Shown here: positions 6,831 through 15,982 of the stretch, piece by piece
How the letters are laid out: the number at the start of each line of letters is the position of its first letter
Numbering within the stretch: the first letter of the stretch is position 1
Notes under the pieces: model-generated
What the model was told of the DNA's origin: nothing
Seen by the model: the letters and a program-made list of their open reading frames with translations, nothing else
Databases searched by the model: none
Made by a program: the position numbers and the translations under genes
Assembly (NCBI GenBank): GCA_021733925.1
Contig: JAIPJY010000007.1
Location: 1 to 64,000 of the forward strand
Length of the DNA stretch: 64,000 nucleotides
From: Prosthecobacter sp.
GTDB taxonomy: Bacteria > Verrucomicrobiota > Verrucomicrobiia > Verrucomicrobiales > Verrucomicrobiaceae
Direction of reading: 5' to 3'

Positions 6831-7592
6831 ATGAAACCCCTCTCCCTCCCGGCGCTTGCCCTCTGCATGGCGCTGTCCGTTCATGCGCCGCTGCACGCGT
6901 CCGAAACGGATGCCCAAATAGAAGCTGCCGCCAAAAGCTCCTACGTCTTTAAAAACTTCCTCATGGATGATGCGATCAAGACGGAGTCCAAGGGCGGTGT
7001 GGTGACCTTGTCCGGCATCGTCCATGACGACTCGCACAAGCAGCTCGCCCAGGATACTGTGACAGGCCTGCCGGGTGTCAAAAGCGTCACCAACCAGATT
7101 GAAGTCAAAGAAAGCCCACCCGCCAGCTCCGACACATGGCTCTACATGAAGGTGAAGAGCGCGCTCGCCTTTCATCGCAGCACAAGCGCCTACAACACTG
7201 AGGTCGAGCTTAAAGAAGGAGTGGTGACACTCACCGGAGATGCCACCAGCCAGGCCCAGAAAGATCTGACCACCGAATACGCTCAAGATGTCGAAGGTGT
7301 CAAAGAAGTGAAGAATGAGATGGTCGTGTCGGGCAAGCCTCCGGGACCAACTCTTGCCGAGATCATCGATGACGCCTCCATCAATGCCCAGGTGCGCATG
7401 GCGCTGCTCACGCACCGTTCGACGAGCGCCTTCCGAACCATCGTCGCGACCACGGACGGCGTGGTCTTGGTGGGTGGAATGGCAAAAAGCACCGCTGAAA
7501 TTGATCTCGTCACCAAACTCGTCTCCGACATCAACGGCGTGAAGAGCGTCGTCAACAACATGGTCGTCGAGGACCCCACCGCGAAGAAGTAA
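6831..7592 (+). CDS. Periplasmic protein with three BON domains
   Basis: A 253-residue secreted protein (signal peptide MKPLSLPALALCMALSVHAPLHA) with three tandem BON domains, about residues 30-93, 100-165 and 177-246. Each has the pattern 'GVVTLSG' or similar followed by 'VxGVKxVxN'. BON domains bind phospholipid or envelope surfaces, and OsmY is the classic osmotically induced example. ATG6831 is preferred to ATG6810 because it opens the signal peptide and fits the 49-nt spacing from copy 6. It heads a likely operon with three tiny membrane proteins. Confidence 0.9.
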   Translation: MKPLSLPALALCMALSVHAPLHASETDAQIEAAAKSSYVFKNFLMDDAIKTESKGGVVTLSGIVHDDSHKQLAQDTVTGLPGVKSVTNQIEVKESPPASSDTWLYMKVKSALAFHRSTSAYNTEVELKEGVVTLTGDATSQAQKDLTTEYAQDVEGVKEVKNEMVVSGKPPGPTLAEIIDDASINAQVRMALLTHRSTSAFRTIVATTDGVVLVGGMAKSTAEIDLVTKLVSDINGVKSVVNNMVVEDPTAKK

Positions 7593-7658
7593 CCCCACCC
7601 GGAGGCTGCCGCCGAACAGATCGGGGCGGCTCTCCATCATCACGAAAGCCCCACACTT

Positions 7659-7808
7659 ATGCTCTATACCATCGCCATCGTCCTCATCATCCTCTGGTTG
7701 CTCGGTCTCGTGACCAGCACCACCATTGGCGGCTTCATTCACATCCTGCTCGTGCTCGCCGTCATCTTCATTCTGCTGCGCATCATTCAAGGCCGCCGCA
7801 TCCTCTAA
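7659..7808 (+). CDS. Lmo0937-type small membrane protein, 49 aa
   Basis: A 49-residue protein made almost wholly of two hydrophobic segments (MLYTIAIVLIILWLLGL and IHILLVLAVIFILLRII) around a short polar turn, ending in a basic tail. This is the pattern of the lmo0937 family of small membrane proteins, which often accompany stress genes. It lies 66 nt after the BON gene and 13 nt before the DUF3185 gene. It is short enough to be missed by length cut-offs. Confidence 0.8.
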   Translation: MLYTIAIVLIILWLLGLVTSTTIGGFIHILLVLAVIFILLRIIQGRRIL

Positions 7809-7821
7809 GCCCATTCATCTC

Positions 7822-8040
7822 ATGAAAACACCCGCCATCTTCGGCATCCTCCTCATCGTTCTCGGCATTGCCGCCTTCGCATATCAAAGCTTCGCCTACA
7901 CCACCACTGAAAAGGCCATCGACCTCGGCCCCATCCAGGTGACGGCGGAAAAGCAGCACACCATTCCGCTGCCACCCATCGTCGGTGCCGTCGCTCTCAT
8001 TGGCGGCGTCCTGCTGCTGATTCAGGGCCGCAAAAGCTAA
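7822..8040 (+). CDS. DUF3185 family small membrane protein
   Basis: A 72-residue protein with the DUF3185 layout. A first helix (IFGILLIVLGIAAFAYQSF) and a central motif (YTTTEKAIDLGPIQVTAEKQHTIPLPP) precede a second helix (IVGAVALIGGVLLLIQG). The central loop is the family signature. Function is unknown. ATG7822 gives the standard length; an in-frame ATG at 7726 would overlap the preceding gene. Third gene of the BON operon. Confidence 0.85.
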   Translation: MKTPAIFGILLIVLGIAAFAYQSFAYTTTEKAIDLGPIQVTAEKQHTIPLPPIVGAVALIGGVLLLIQGRKS

Positions 8041-8057
8041 CCCCAAAAACAACCACC

Positions 8058-8213
8058 ATGACCATCACCAAAAGCTACGGCATGCTCGCGCTTGCCATCT
8101 ATCTCATCCTTGTCGGACTCATCGGAGTCTTCAATATCAACCTCGGACAGCTCAGCGTTGTGGTGCCACTCACGGCCCTTGCTGCGGGTGTCCTGATCCT
8201 GCTCGGCAAATAA
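8058..8213 (+). CDS. Small membrane protein, 51 aa
   Basis: A 51-residue protein with two predicted membrane helices (YGMLALAIYLILVGLIGVF and LSVVVPLTALAAGVLILLG) separated by NINLGQ. I do not recognise a named family. It follows the DUF3185 gene by 17 nt and ends the run of small membrane proteins. The conserved two-helix plan and tight spacing argue that it is translated. Confidence 0.7.
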   Translation: MTITKSYGMLALAIYLILVGLIGVFNINLGQLSVVVPLTALAAGVLILLGK

Positions 8214-8238
8214 TGCGCAGCCCGATTTATGCAATGCC

Positions 8239-10581
8239 GTGTTGCTTAACCACTGCCCACGCTGTCCGCTGCAGCATGTCGCAGTCATTGAGAGGTTTAT
8301 CCTGAGCACTTCCATTTCGCCACAGCGCATCGCTTTTCTCGGCGACTATCTGCCACGGCTCTGCGGCATCGCGACCTTCACTCATGATCTGAGTGAGGCC
8401 GTCGCAGCTGCATCCCCCGTCACAGATTGTTTTGTGGGCGCTGTCAATGACCGCGTGGAGGGTTACGACTACCCACAGCGCGTGCGCTTTGAGCTGCTGG
8501 AAAAAGATCTTCACTCCTACCGGCGTGCGGCGGATTTTTTGAATTTCAGCAACGCGGACGTTCTCTGCGTGCAGCATGAGTTCGGCATTTACGGCGGTCA
8601 GGCGGGCAGTCATCTGCTGGCGCTTCTCAAAGAAGTACGCATGCCAGTGGTGACGACACTGCACACCGTCCTGCGCGATCCCAACGCCGCGCAGCGCAAG
8701 GTGATGGATGAACTCGTGCGGCACAGTGACCGCGTGGTGGTGATGGCTCACAAAGGCGCGGAGATTTTACGTGAGACCTATCACGTGCCGGATGCCAAGG
8801 TGGACATCATCGCGCATGGCATCCCGGACATGCCGTTGATGGATTCGAGCTGCTACAAGGAGCAGTTTGGTGTGGAGGGGCGCAAGGTGCTGCTCACGTT
8901 TGGACTGCTGGGCCCGGGGAAAGGCATCGAGCACGTGATCGAAGCGCTGCCGGAGATCGTTCGGCAGCACCCGAACGTGGTCTATCTCGTGCTCGGGGCC
9001 ACGCATCCGCACCTCATCGCGCATGAAGGGGAACGCTACCGCCTGAGCCTCGAACGTCTCGCTGAAGACCGAGGAGTGAAGGAGCATGTCATCTTTTACA
9101 ACCGCTTCGTTTCACTGGATGATTTGAAGGAGTTCATCGGCGCGACAGACATCTATCTCACGCCGTATCTGAATGAAGAGCAGGTGACCTCCGGCACGCT
9201 GGCGTATGTGTTTGGCGCGGGCAAGGCCGTCGTCTCCACGCCTTACTGGCATGCGCAGGAACTGCTGGCGGATGGACGCGGCGTACTGGTGCCCTTCCGC
9301 AATCCGGCGGCCATCACGGCGGGTGTGTGTGGGCTGCTGGATGATCCGGCACGCATGGAGAAAATTCGCCATGAAGCCCATGCCATGGGACGTGAAATGA
9401 TCTGGCCTTCAGTGGCGCGGCGCTACCTGGAATCCTTCCAGCATGCGCGGGCGGACCGCAAGGCCTCACCGCGCACGGCCTTCGCCGGCTGGACGCTGGG
9501 AAAACGGCCCTACGAACTGCCACCGCTGCGTCTCGACCACGTGGTGCGCATGAGCGACGGCACCGGCATCTTTCAGCATGCGATCTTCAACGTGCCGAAT
9601 TTTCATGAAGGCTACTGCACGGACGACAACGCGCGTGCCTTCATCCTCTGCAACATGCTGGATGAACTGGGCGACCAGCCGCCGGCCGAAAAACTGGGCA
9701 GACTGGCCACCAGCTACCTCGCCTTTCTCGCCGCGGCGCTCGACTACGAGAGCGGACGTTTTCGCAATTTCATGAGCCATGGCCGCCAGTGGCTCGAAAC
9801 CGCCGGCAGCGAAGACAGCCACGCACGCGCGCTGTGGGCGGCGGGCATCGGCGCGGGACGCTCGCGCAATGAGGGGCACAGACGGCTCTCCGCACAGTTG
9901 TTTGAGCGCGGGCTCACCGCAGTGGCGGAGTTCACCTCGCCACGGGCGTGGAGTTTCACCCTGCTGGGCATTCACGAGTACCTGCGTCGGTTCCCCAGCA
10001 ATGCGGTGATCAATGCCATGCGGGTGACCCTCACAGACCGCCTGGTGGCGCTGTGGAACGACTGCGCGACGGAGCACTGGCCGTGGTTTGAAGACAGCGT
10101 GACGTATGAAAATGCACGCTTCAGCCAGGCGCTCATCCTCAGCGGCCAGTGGATGCCTAATCCCGCCGCGCTGGAGATCGGCCTCAAGTCGCTGCGCTGG
10201 CTCGTGTCGATCCAGACGACGCAGTCCGGCTGCTTCCGCCCCATCGGCAGCAATGGTTTCTACCATCGCGATGGTGCGCGAGCCGACTTCGACCAGCAAC
10301 CCCTCGAAGCGCAGGCCATGGTGGCCGCGTGCAACGAAGCCTCCCGCGCCACGCAGGAGGCCTCGTGGACGCGTGAAGCCAGACGCGCCTTCGAATGGTT
10401 CCTCGGCCGCAACGACCTCGGTCTGCCGCTCTATGATTCCACCACCGGCGGCTGTGGAGATGGACTGCACCACGACCGCGTGAATGAGAACCAAGGTGCC
10501 GAGTCCACCCTTGCCTTCCACCTCGCACTCGCAGAGATGAACTGCGCCGAACATCTGATCACATCGCCACCCAACGCATGA
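8239..10581 (+). CDS. GT4-type glycosyltransferase fused to an alpha/alpha-barrel-like domain
   Basis: A 780-residue protein. Residues about 28-400 form a GT-B glycosyltransferase of the family 4 type: LGDYLPRLCGIATFTHDLSEA at the start, VQHEFGIYGG, a second Rossmann half from LLTFGLLGPGKGIEHVIEAL, and the nucleotide-sugar region TSGTLAYVFGAGKAVVSTPYWHAQELL. Residues about 430-775 are alpha-helical with FEDSVTYENARFSQAL and resemble an (alpha/alpha)6 glycan-processing fold of unknown activity. The start is uncertain: GTG8239 is used because no in-frame ATG precedes the first conserved strand. The stop overlaps the GH130 start, so the two are coupled and probably act on the same glycan. Confidence 0.8.
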   Translation: MLLNHCPRCPLQHVAVIERFILSTSISPQRIAFLGDYLPRLCGIATFTHDLSEAVAAASPVTDCFVGAVNDRVEGYDYPQRVRFELLEKDLHSYRRAADFLNFSNADVLCVQHEFGIYGGQAGSHLLALLKEVRMPVVTTLHTVLRDPNAAQRKVMDELVRHSDRVVVMAHKGAEILRETYHVPDAKVDIIAHGIPDMPLMDSSCYKEQFGVEGRKVLLTFGLLGPGKGIEHVIEALPEIVRQHPNVVYLVLGATHPHLIAHEGERYRLSLERLAEDRGVKEHVIFYNRFVSLDDLKEFIGATDIYLTPYLNEEQVTSGTLAYVFGAGKAVVSTPYWHAQELLADGRGVLVPFRNPAAITAGVCGLLDDPARMEKIRHEAHAMGREMIWPSVARRYLESFQHARADRKASPRTAFAGWTLGKRPYELPPLRLDHVVRMSDGTGIFQHAIFNVPNFHEGYCTDDNARAFILCNMLDELGDQPPAEKLGRLATSYLAFLAAALDYESGRFRNFMSHGRQWLETAGSEDSHARALWAAGIGAGRSRNEGHRRLSAQLFERGLTAVAEFTSPRAWSFTLLGIHEYLRRFPSNAVINAMRVTLTDRLVALWNDCATEHWPWFEDSVTYENARFSQALILSGQWMPNPAALEIGLKSLRWLVSIQTTQSGCFRPIGSNGFYHRDGARADFDQQPLEAQAMVAACNEASRATQEASWTREARRAFEWFLGRNDLGLPLYDSTTGGCGDGLHHDRVNENQGAESTLAFHLALAEMNCAEHLITSPPNA

Positions 10582-12044
10582 GTCCCGTCCCCATTCGCCG
10601 TCACGACATCGCCCTGCATCCCGAAAGCGGTCGTGTCATCATCCGCCCGTTCATTCCGGGAAAGCCGCAGATCAGGACGAACATCCTGGCCCGCGCCCTC
10701 GCGCTGAACGATGCGGAGGTAGACCTGCAGCTGCAGGAGATCCTCCGAGAGTTTGACTCACGTCATTTCGACATCGAATCGATCCTGCTCGCGCATTATG
10801 AGAAGGTGCGCCATCACATCGCCGAGCAGCAGACGCTGTCGCGCGTACGCCAGCTGCTCATCGGCGCCATGTTCTCCGGCGAGTATGCGCTGGAGTCCGC
10901 CGCGCTGTTCAATCCCTCCATCGTGCCGCATCCTGATCAAAGCGATGTGATGGCAGGCGGCATGCGGTTCATCATGAGCCTGCGCGCCACGGGCGAGGGG
11001 CACATCTCCTCCATCGAGTTCCGCACCGGCCTCATCGCGCCGGGCGGAGACATCAGCGTGGAGCCGGTCTCACGCTTCGTCGCCCTGCCGGAGTGCGTGC
11101 CCAACCCCTCCTACAACAAGTCGCGTTTTGTCATAAAATTGAAGGAGATGGGGTTCGCGGATGGCCATGCCAGTGCTGTCATGGACCCGCTGGCGGAGAC
11201 GTTCTCCCTCAATGAGCTCGAAGAAAGCATGCAGCGTGTGAAGCGCGAATCCAAAACCGCCAACCACGATCTGCGCCGTGCCATCGAGTGCTTTCGCTGG
11301 CTCGCGGATTCGAACTACGAGCTGAACTTCTCCTCCAAGCTCGCCCTGAGCGAACGCATCATCTTTCCCGTCTCCGCAAATGAGACCAACGGCATCGAGG
11401 ACGCCCGCTTTGTCCGTTTTGTCGAAGACGACGGCTCGGTGATGTACTACGCCACCTACACCGCCTACAATGGCCGCGCCATCCTGCCGCAGCTCATCGA
11501 GACGCATGACTTCCTGCACTTCCGCGTCCTCACGCTCAACGGCACCGCCGTGCAAAACAAAGGCATGGCACTCTTTCCCCGCCGCATCGGCGGTCGCTAC
11601 GCCATGCTCTCGCGCCAGGATGACGAGAACCTCTTCATCATGTTCTCCGACAGCCCGCATTACTGGAGCGATCCGCAGATCATCCTGCGGCCAGAGCAGA
11701 TGTGGGAGTCCGTGAAAATCGGCAACTGCGGCTCCCCCATCGAGACGCCAGCAGGCTGGATCGTCATCACACACGGCGTCGGTCCCATGCGCAAATACTG
11801 CATCGGCGCAGTACTGCTCGACTTGCTGAATCCGACACAAGTAATCGGCCGTTTGTCCGAGCCGCTTCTCTCCCCCGAAGGCCACGAACGCGAAGGCTAC
11901 GTGCCCAACGTCGTCTACAGCTGCGGCTCCATGCTGCACGGCCGCGAATTGATCCTCCCCTACGCCATGAGCGACAAAGCGTCCGCGATTGCAACCCTGC
12001 AGGTGGATGAACTGCTGGCGGCGCTGCTGGCGAGCGGGAGCTGA
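10578..12044 (+). CDS. GH130-family beta-mannoside phosphorylase/hydrolase
   Basis: A 488-residue protein with the GH130 five-bladed propeller. Landmarks are NPSIVPHPD near residue 113, NGIEDARFV (the catalytic Asp region), KGMALFPRRIGGRYAMLSR, GNCGSPIETPAGW and EREGYVPNVVYSCG. An N-terminal helical extension of about 100 residues places it with longer GH130 subgroups. GH130 enzymes phosphorolyse or hydrolyse beta-mannosides, including beta-1,2-mannan. The exact substrate here is not decided by sequence reading. The ATG overlaps the glycosyltransferase stop by 4 nt. No signal peptide, so it is cytoplasmic. Confidence 0.85.
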   Translation: MSPVPIRRHDIALHPESGRVIIRPFIPGKPQIRTNILARALALNDAEVDLQLQEILREFDSRHFDIESILLAHYEKVRHHIAEQQTLSRVRQLLIGAMFSGEYALESAALFNPSIVPHPDQSDVMAGGMRFIMSLRATGEGHISSIEFRTGLIAPGGDISVEPVSRFVALPECVPNPSYNKSRFVIKLKEMGFADGHASAVMDPLAETFSLNELEESMQRVKRESKTANHDLRRAIECFRWLADSNYELNFSSKLALSERIIFPVSANETNGIEDARFVRFVEDDGSVMYYATYTAYNGRAILPQLIETHDFLHFRVLTLNGTAVQNKGMALFPRRIGGRYAMLSRQDDENLFIMFSDSPHYWSDPQIILRPEQMWESVKIGNCGSPIETPAGWIVITHGVGPMRKYCIGAVLLDLLNPTQVIGRLSEPLLSPEGHEREGYVPNVVYSCGSMLHGRELILPYAMSDKASAIATLQVDELLAALLASGS

Positions 12045-12055
12045 CGCCCCCCGGC

Positions 12056-12084
12056 TGCCTCCTCGCGATTAGGAGGCATTCCCC
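12056..12084 (+). terminator. Probable terminator after the GH130 gene
   Basis: TGCCTCCT (12056-12063) pairs with AGGAGGCA (12071-12078); only a weak TTCCCC tail follows, so efficiency is doubtful. Confidence 0.45.
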
Positions 12085-12158
12085 TGGTGGCGGCCATGAG
12101 CTGCCGGATCAGAGAACCCGTTGATGCAGTGGCTCAAATGTCACGCACGTCATACGCA

Positions 12159-12178
12159 GGAGAATGCCGGCATTCTCC
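12159..12178. repeat. Perfect 20-bp palindrome beside the tRNA gene
   Basis: GGAGAATGCCGGCATTCTCC, directly 3' of the minus-strand tRNA (2 nt away). It could form a processing or termination hairpin, though no T tract follows on the minus strand. Confidence 0.5.
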
Positions 12179-12180
12179 CG

Positions 12181-12256
<76 letters not shown>

Positions 12257-12319
12257 GTGCGCACGGAGGTGCGATTATGCATCGCACAGAACTCGCAGCA
12301 ACTATTGATCTCGCATCCT

Positions 12320-15300
12320 CTAAACCGCCTTCTCCGCCTCAATATCAAAGAGGAAGTCGAAATCTTCCTTCTGCAGCAGGTTGGTGAAGCCGCCTTCGCC
12401 CAGGACATTGTTGACCATGAGGTTCTTCTTGTGCTGCAGGGTCATGATCTTTTCCTCGATCGTGCTCTTCGTCAGCATCCGGTAGGCCATGACGGGCTGC
12501 GTCTGGCCGATGCGGTGCGCTCGATCAATCGCCTGGTTCTCCACGGCGGGGTTCCACCACGGATCGTAGAGGATGACGTAGGACGCGGCGGTGAGGTTGA
12601 GACCGCTGCCACCGGCTTTGAGGGACAGCAGGAACACGCTGGCTTTTTCATCTTCCTGAAAGCCTCTGACGATGCCTGCGCGGTCCGTGCTGGCTCCGGT
12701 GAGCCAGTGGTAGGGCAGCTTCATCTCTTCCAGCTTGGTGCGGATGATCTTCAGCATGGAGACGAACTGGCTGAACAGCAGAACCTTGTGGCCTTCGTCA
12801 TGCAGTCCCTGGATCACTTCCAGCGTGGAGGTGAGTTTGGCGCTCTCTTCATTCTCCGCAGTTTTGTCCACGAGACCGGGATGGCAGCAGATCTGCCGCA
12901 GGCGTGTGAGGGCCTGCAGAATGGCAAAGCGGCGACGGTTCACCATGTCGAAGCCGGAGCTGTTCAGCACCATGTGCTGTGCGCGGGCCAGTTCCTCTTT
13001 GTAGAGTTCTGCCTGTCGGCCGCTCATCTCGCTGAGCAGGTTTTCCTCACTCCGGGAAGGCAGGTCGCGAGCCACCTGGGATTTCGTCCGGCGCAGCAGG
13101 AACGGGCGCAGACGCGCGGCAAGTCGCTCCGAAGCACGCGGATCTTTGCGGCGGTCAAAATGGCGGTGGAAGTAGGCGCGCTCACCCAAGGCTCCAGGTG
13201 TGGCAAAGGTCATCAGGCTCCACAGATCAAGCAGGCGGTTTTCCAGCGGCGTACCAGTCAGCACCAGGCGGTTGTCGGCACGAATCTGGCGCGCGGCCTT
13301 GGCGGCCTTGGAGTCAGGGTTCTTGATGTGCTGGCCTTCGTCGAGAATGGCTGCGAGCCAGCGGACGGCGGCGAGTTCGCCATCAAATCCACGCATCTGC
13401 GCGTAGTTCATCACCACCACGTCGATCTGCGTCATCACCAGGTTCAGATCAAACAGATCGCGATCATGCAGCACCAGCACCCGCAGATCCGGCGAGCCTT
13501 TCTTGAACTCCAGCGCCCACACGTCGAGCACCGATTTCGGGCAGACCACGAGCACAGGCAGGTGCGGGCCGTCGGCTTTTTTGCGTGAGCGCAGCCACAG
13601 CACCCAGGCGATGGCCTGCAGGGTTTTGCCCAGGCCCATGTCATCCGCCAGGATGCCACCGAAGCGGTTCGAGGTAAGGTAGGTCAGGAAATGAAAGCCA
13701 TCGATCTGGTAGGGACGCAGCGTGACATTCAGCCCCTCGGGCACCGGCGGGCGGGCATCAAGCTTCGCCTCCTCCATGCGTTCGACGATCTTGCTCCAGG
13801 CCTTTGGATTGACAATCTCCGCCGCATTCTCCTGCGCAAGCTGCCGCCAGTGCAGGCGGTGCGTCTCGTCGCTGTGCTCGTTGAGGTCGATGCCCAGGCG
13901 GTCGAGCAGCTCCTGCTGCTCATCGCTGAGTTCGAGCTTCACTCGACGCCACGAGCCATCGGCCAGACGCACGAAATCACCCTTCGCGGCGATGAGGCGG
14001 CGAATGTCGGCAGGCTTCAGATCCATGCCTTCAATGTCAAACACGAGGCGCAGATCCAGCCAGTCAATATTGCCCGCCTGCGTGGCTTCAAGGCGAACGC
14101 GTGCGATCAGCGGATCCGCGAGAATGGTCTGCAGGCTTTCATCCGTCTTCAGAATGACGTTTTCAGGGAGCTGCGCGGCCCACGCATGAAACACATCAGG
14201 AAAATCTTTCGCCATGCGCACGCGCCAGGCGTCATTTTCCATGTCCCAGGTGCGTCGCAGCTGGTTCATCAGCTCTTCGGCGTCGCGCAGGGCACGACGA
14301 TCGCGGCAGACAATGGTGTTGTCAGTTTCAGCCGTTTTTTTTTCATCCACCGGCTGCCAGCCGGAAAAGCGCAGCATTTCACGCACGCGGCCTTCACCAT
14401 CGACCGCTTCAGCCTTCAGGGTTACAAACTCAGCGCCGCTCGAGTGCGAGTTCTTGGCCAGGCAGGCGGCGGTGATGTTCACATGCAGGTCTTCGTGGCG
14501 AACTCGGCTCTTGATTGCGTCGGGCACCGGGATGTCGATCTCACGCATGAAGGAAATGCCCTCTGCGGTGGCCAGCGCCTCCAGCGGCATCGTGACGCTG
14601 GTGTCGATGCGTGACTCATCATGCAGCCAGACCGGGCCTGTGAACAAAGTGTCCGTGCTCAGGTACAAGGTCTGCACACCGCGCAGAATGCGCAGCGGCA
14701 ACGGCGCGGGAGTACCGTCCGACGTTTCGAGCTGCAGGGTCAAATTCAATCCATTGTCGCTCAGGCGTGCTACCCAGCTCAGTGGCTCTGCCACACGCTG
14801 AAACGGCAATTCGTCCAAGGTGATCATGCGCTCCTGCAACGCTGGCTGCTGAAACAGCGTGGCGAGCCACAGCGCATGATGTTTGGATTCCAGACGGAAG
14901 GAGTCATTCCAGTTCTCATCGCTCTGAGACAGACAGGAGACCAGCAGCAGCTCAGAGCCGCCTGAAGTCACAAGGCGCCCATCGCGGTGTTCCCGGCGCA
15001 GGTTGTCGAGCAGCGCGGCATCGACCGTGGTGTAAGGGGATGGCGTTTCGCCTTCGAGACGCATTTGCAGCCGCGCATCATTCACCGTGATCAGCAGGCG
15101 GAAATCGCACACACGTGGCGGCTGGCGGTGGGTGTGCCGGTCATCCTGACGTGAGTCAATGAATTCGCGGATGCGCTTCTGCCAGGTTGGAACGGTGCTG
15201 GCGTGCCGCCATTCGCGCAGGGCTTCACGTGTGCTGTCGATGTCGGACATGCCGCGCAGGAAGGCCGGAACGGCGAGTCCTTTGTCAGACAGCGCGAGTG

Positions 15301-15841
15301 CGACGTAGTTCCAGAACTCACGCAGGGTTTTGGGGGCTTCAGGCCACATCGCCACGGGTTCGAGACTCTGGATCGCCCACTTCGGATGCAAGCGTACCAT
15401 GTCTTGGTCAAAGATCTTGCCGGTGAGGCGCACGCGTTCGTAGCGCTTCTCCATCTTGCTCAGATAATTCTCCTCATCAGGCGTGAGCGGGCGCTCGAGG
15501 TTGGCGATGAGCAGATGCTCGAAGTCCTCCTCCTCCACCGGCACCATTGGCAGCGTGCCACGGGCCTCACGGCGCTGCACCGCCACCAGCGTGGTGCACA
15601 GCGCCAGATTTTCCAAATCTTCATCCTCATCGACATCGGTTTCGCCGTGCCAGCCATGCTCGCCACGCAGCCAGCGCACCTGCGCCGGGCGGTCATCGAG
15701 CCGCACCTCGGCCATCATTTCATCCTCCAGCAGTTCCAGTCCCCTCACCGCATCGTCATCCACGAGGCGCTCTGCCTCCTGACGGGTACGTGCATCAAAC
15801 GGGCGGAGCAGAACGGGGAGGTCGGTAATGAGGCTGGACAT
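12320..15841 (-). CDS. Large SNF2-family helicase-like ATPase
   Basis: A protein of about 1173 residues, or 1193 if ATG15901 is used. The first ~690 residues are a poorly conserved N-terminal region. The SNF2 ATPase core follows: Walker A in DDMGLGKT (Lys739), motif II DEGQ, motif III LTGTPLENRLLDLWSL. The C-terminal helicase half has LKAGGSGLNLTAASYVILYDPWWNPAVENQAIDRAHRIGQ. All ATPase motifs are intact. Members translocate on double-stranded DNA or remodel protein-DNA complexes; bacterial roles are mostly undefined. It is divergent from a second SNF2 gene with only 141 nt between starts, suggesting shared control. Confidence 0.9.
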   Translation of the reverse strand: MSSLITDLPVLLRPFDARTRQEAERLVDDDAVRGLELLEDEMMAEVRLDDRPAQVRWLRGEHGWHGETDVDEDEDLENLALCTTLVAVQRREARGTLPMVPVEEEDFEHLLIANLERPLTPDEENYLSKMEKRYERVRLTGKIFDQDMVRLHPKWAIQSLEPVAMWPEAPKTLREFWNYVALALSDKGLAVPAFLRGMSDIDSTREALREWRHASTVPTWQKRIREFIDSRQDDRHTHRQPPRVCDFRLLITVNDARLQMRLEGETPSPYTTVDAALLDNLRREHRDGRLVTSGGSELLLVSCLSQSDENWNDSFRLESKHHALWLATLFQQPALQERMITLDELPFQRVAEPLSWVARLSDNGLNLTLQLETSDGTPAPLPLRILRGVQTLYLSTDTLFTGPVWLHDESRIDTSVTMPLEALATAEGISFMREIDIPVPDAIKSRVRHEDLHVNITAACLAKNSHSSGAEFVTLKAEAVDGEGRVREMLRFSGWQPVDEKKTAETDNTIVCRDRRALRDAEELMNQLRRTWDMENDAWRVRMAKDFPDVFHAWAAQLPENVILKTDESLQTILADPLIARVRLEATQAGNIDWLDLRLVFDIEGMDLKPADIRRLIAAKGDFVRLADGSWRRVKLELSDEQQELLDRLGIDLNEHSDETHRLHWRQLAQENAAEIVNPKAWSKIVERMEEAKLDARPPVPEGLNVTLRPYQIDGFHFLTYLTSNRFGGILADDMGLGKTLQAIAWVLWLRSRKKADGPHLPVLVVCPKSVLDVWALEFKKGSPDLRVLVLHDRDLFDLNLVMTQIDVVVMNYAQMRGFDGELAAVRWLAAILDEGQHIKNPDSKAAKAARQIRADNRLVLTGTPLENRLLDLWSLMTFATPGALGERAYFHRHFDRRKDPRASERLAARLRPFLLRRTKSQVARDLPSRSEENLLSEMSGRQAELYKEELARAQHMVLNSSGFDMVNRRRFAILQALTRLRQICCHPGLVDKTAENEESAKLTSTLEVIQGLHDEGHKVLLFSQFVSMLKIIRTKLEEMKLPYHWLTGASTDRAGIVRGFQEDEKASVFLLSLKAGGSGLNLTAASYVILYDPWWNPAVENQAIDRAHRIGQTQPVMAYRMLTKSTIEEKIMTLQHKKNLMVNNVLGEGGFTNLLQKEDFDFLFDIEAEKAV

Positions 15842-15982
15842 GCGCAGAATTGAGGCCCACGCCGGGCAACGGCGGGGGAACAGGAGCGATAGCATGGACA
15901 TAGGCCTTTGGGAAACGACGAATGCTGAATTTCCACATTCCCGCGCCTTGTTTGCCCCCTATTTTTCGTCCAAACACAGTCC

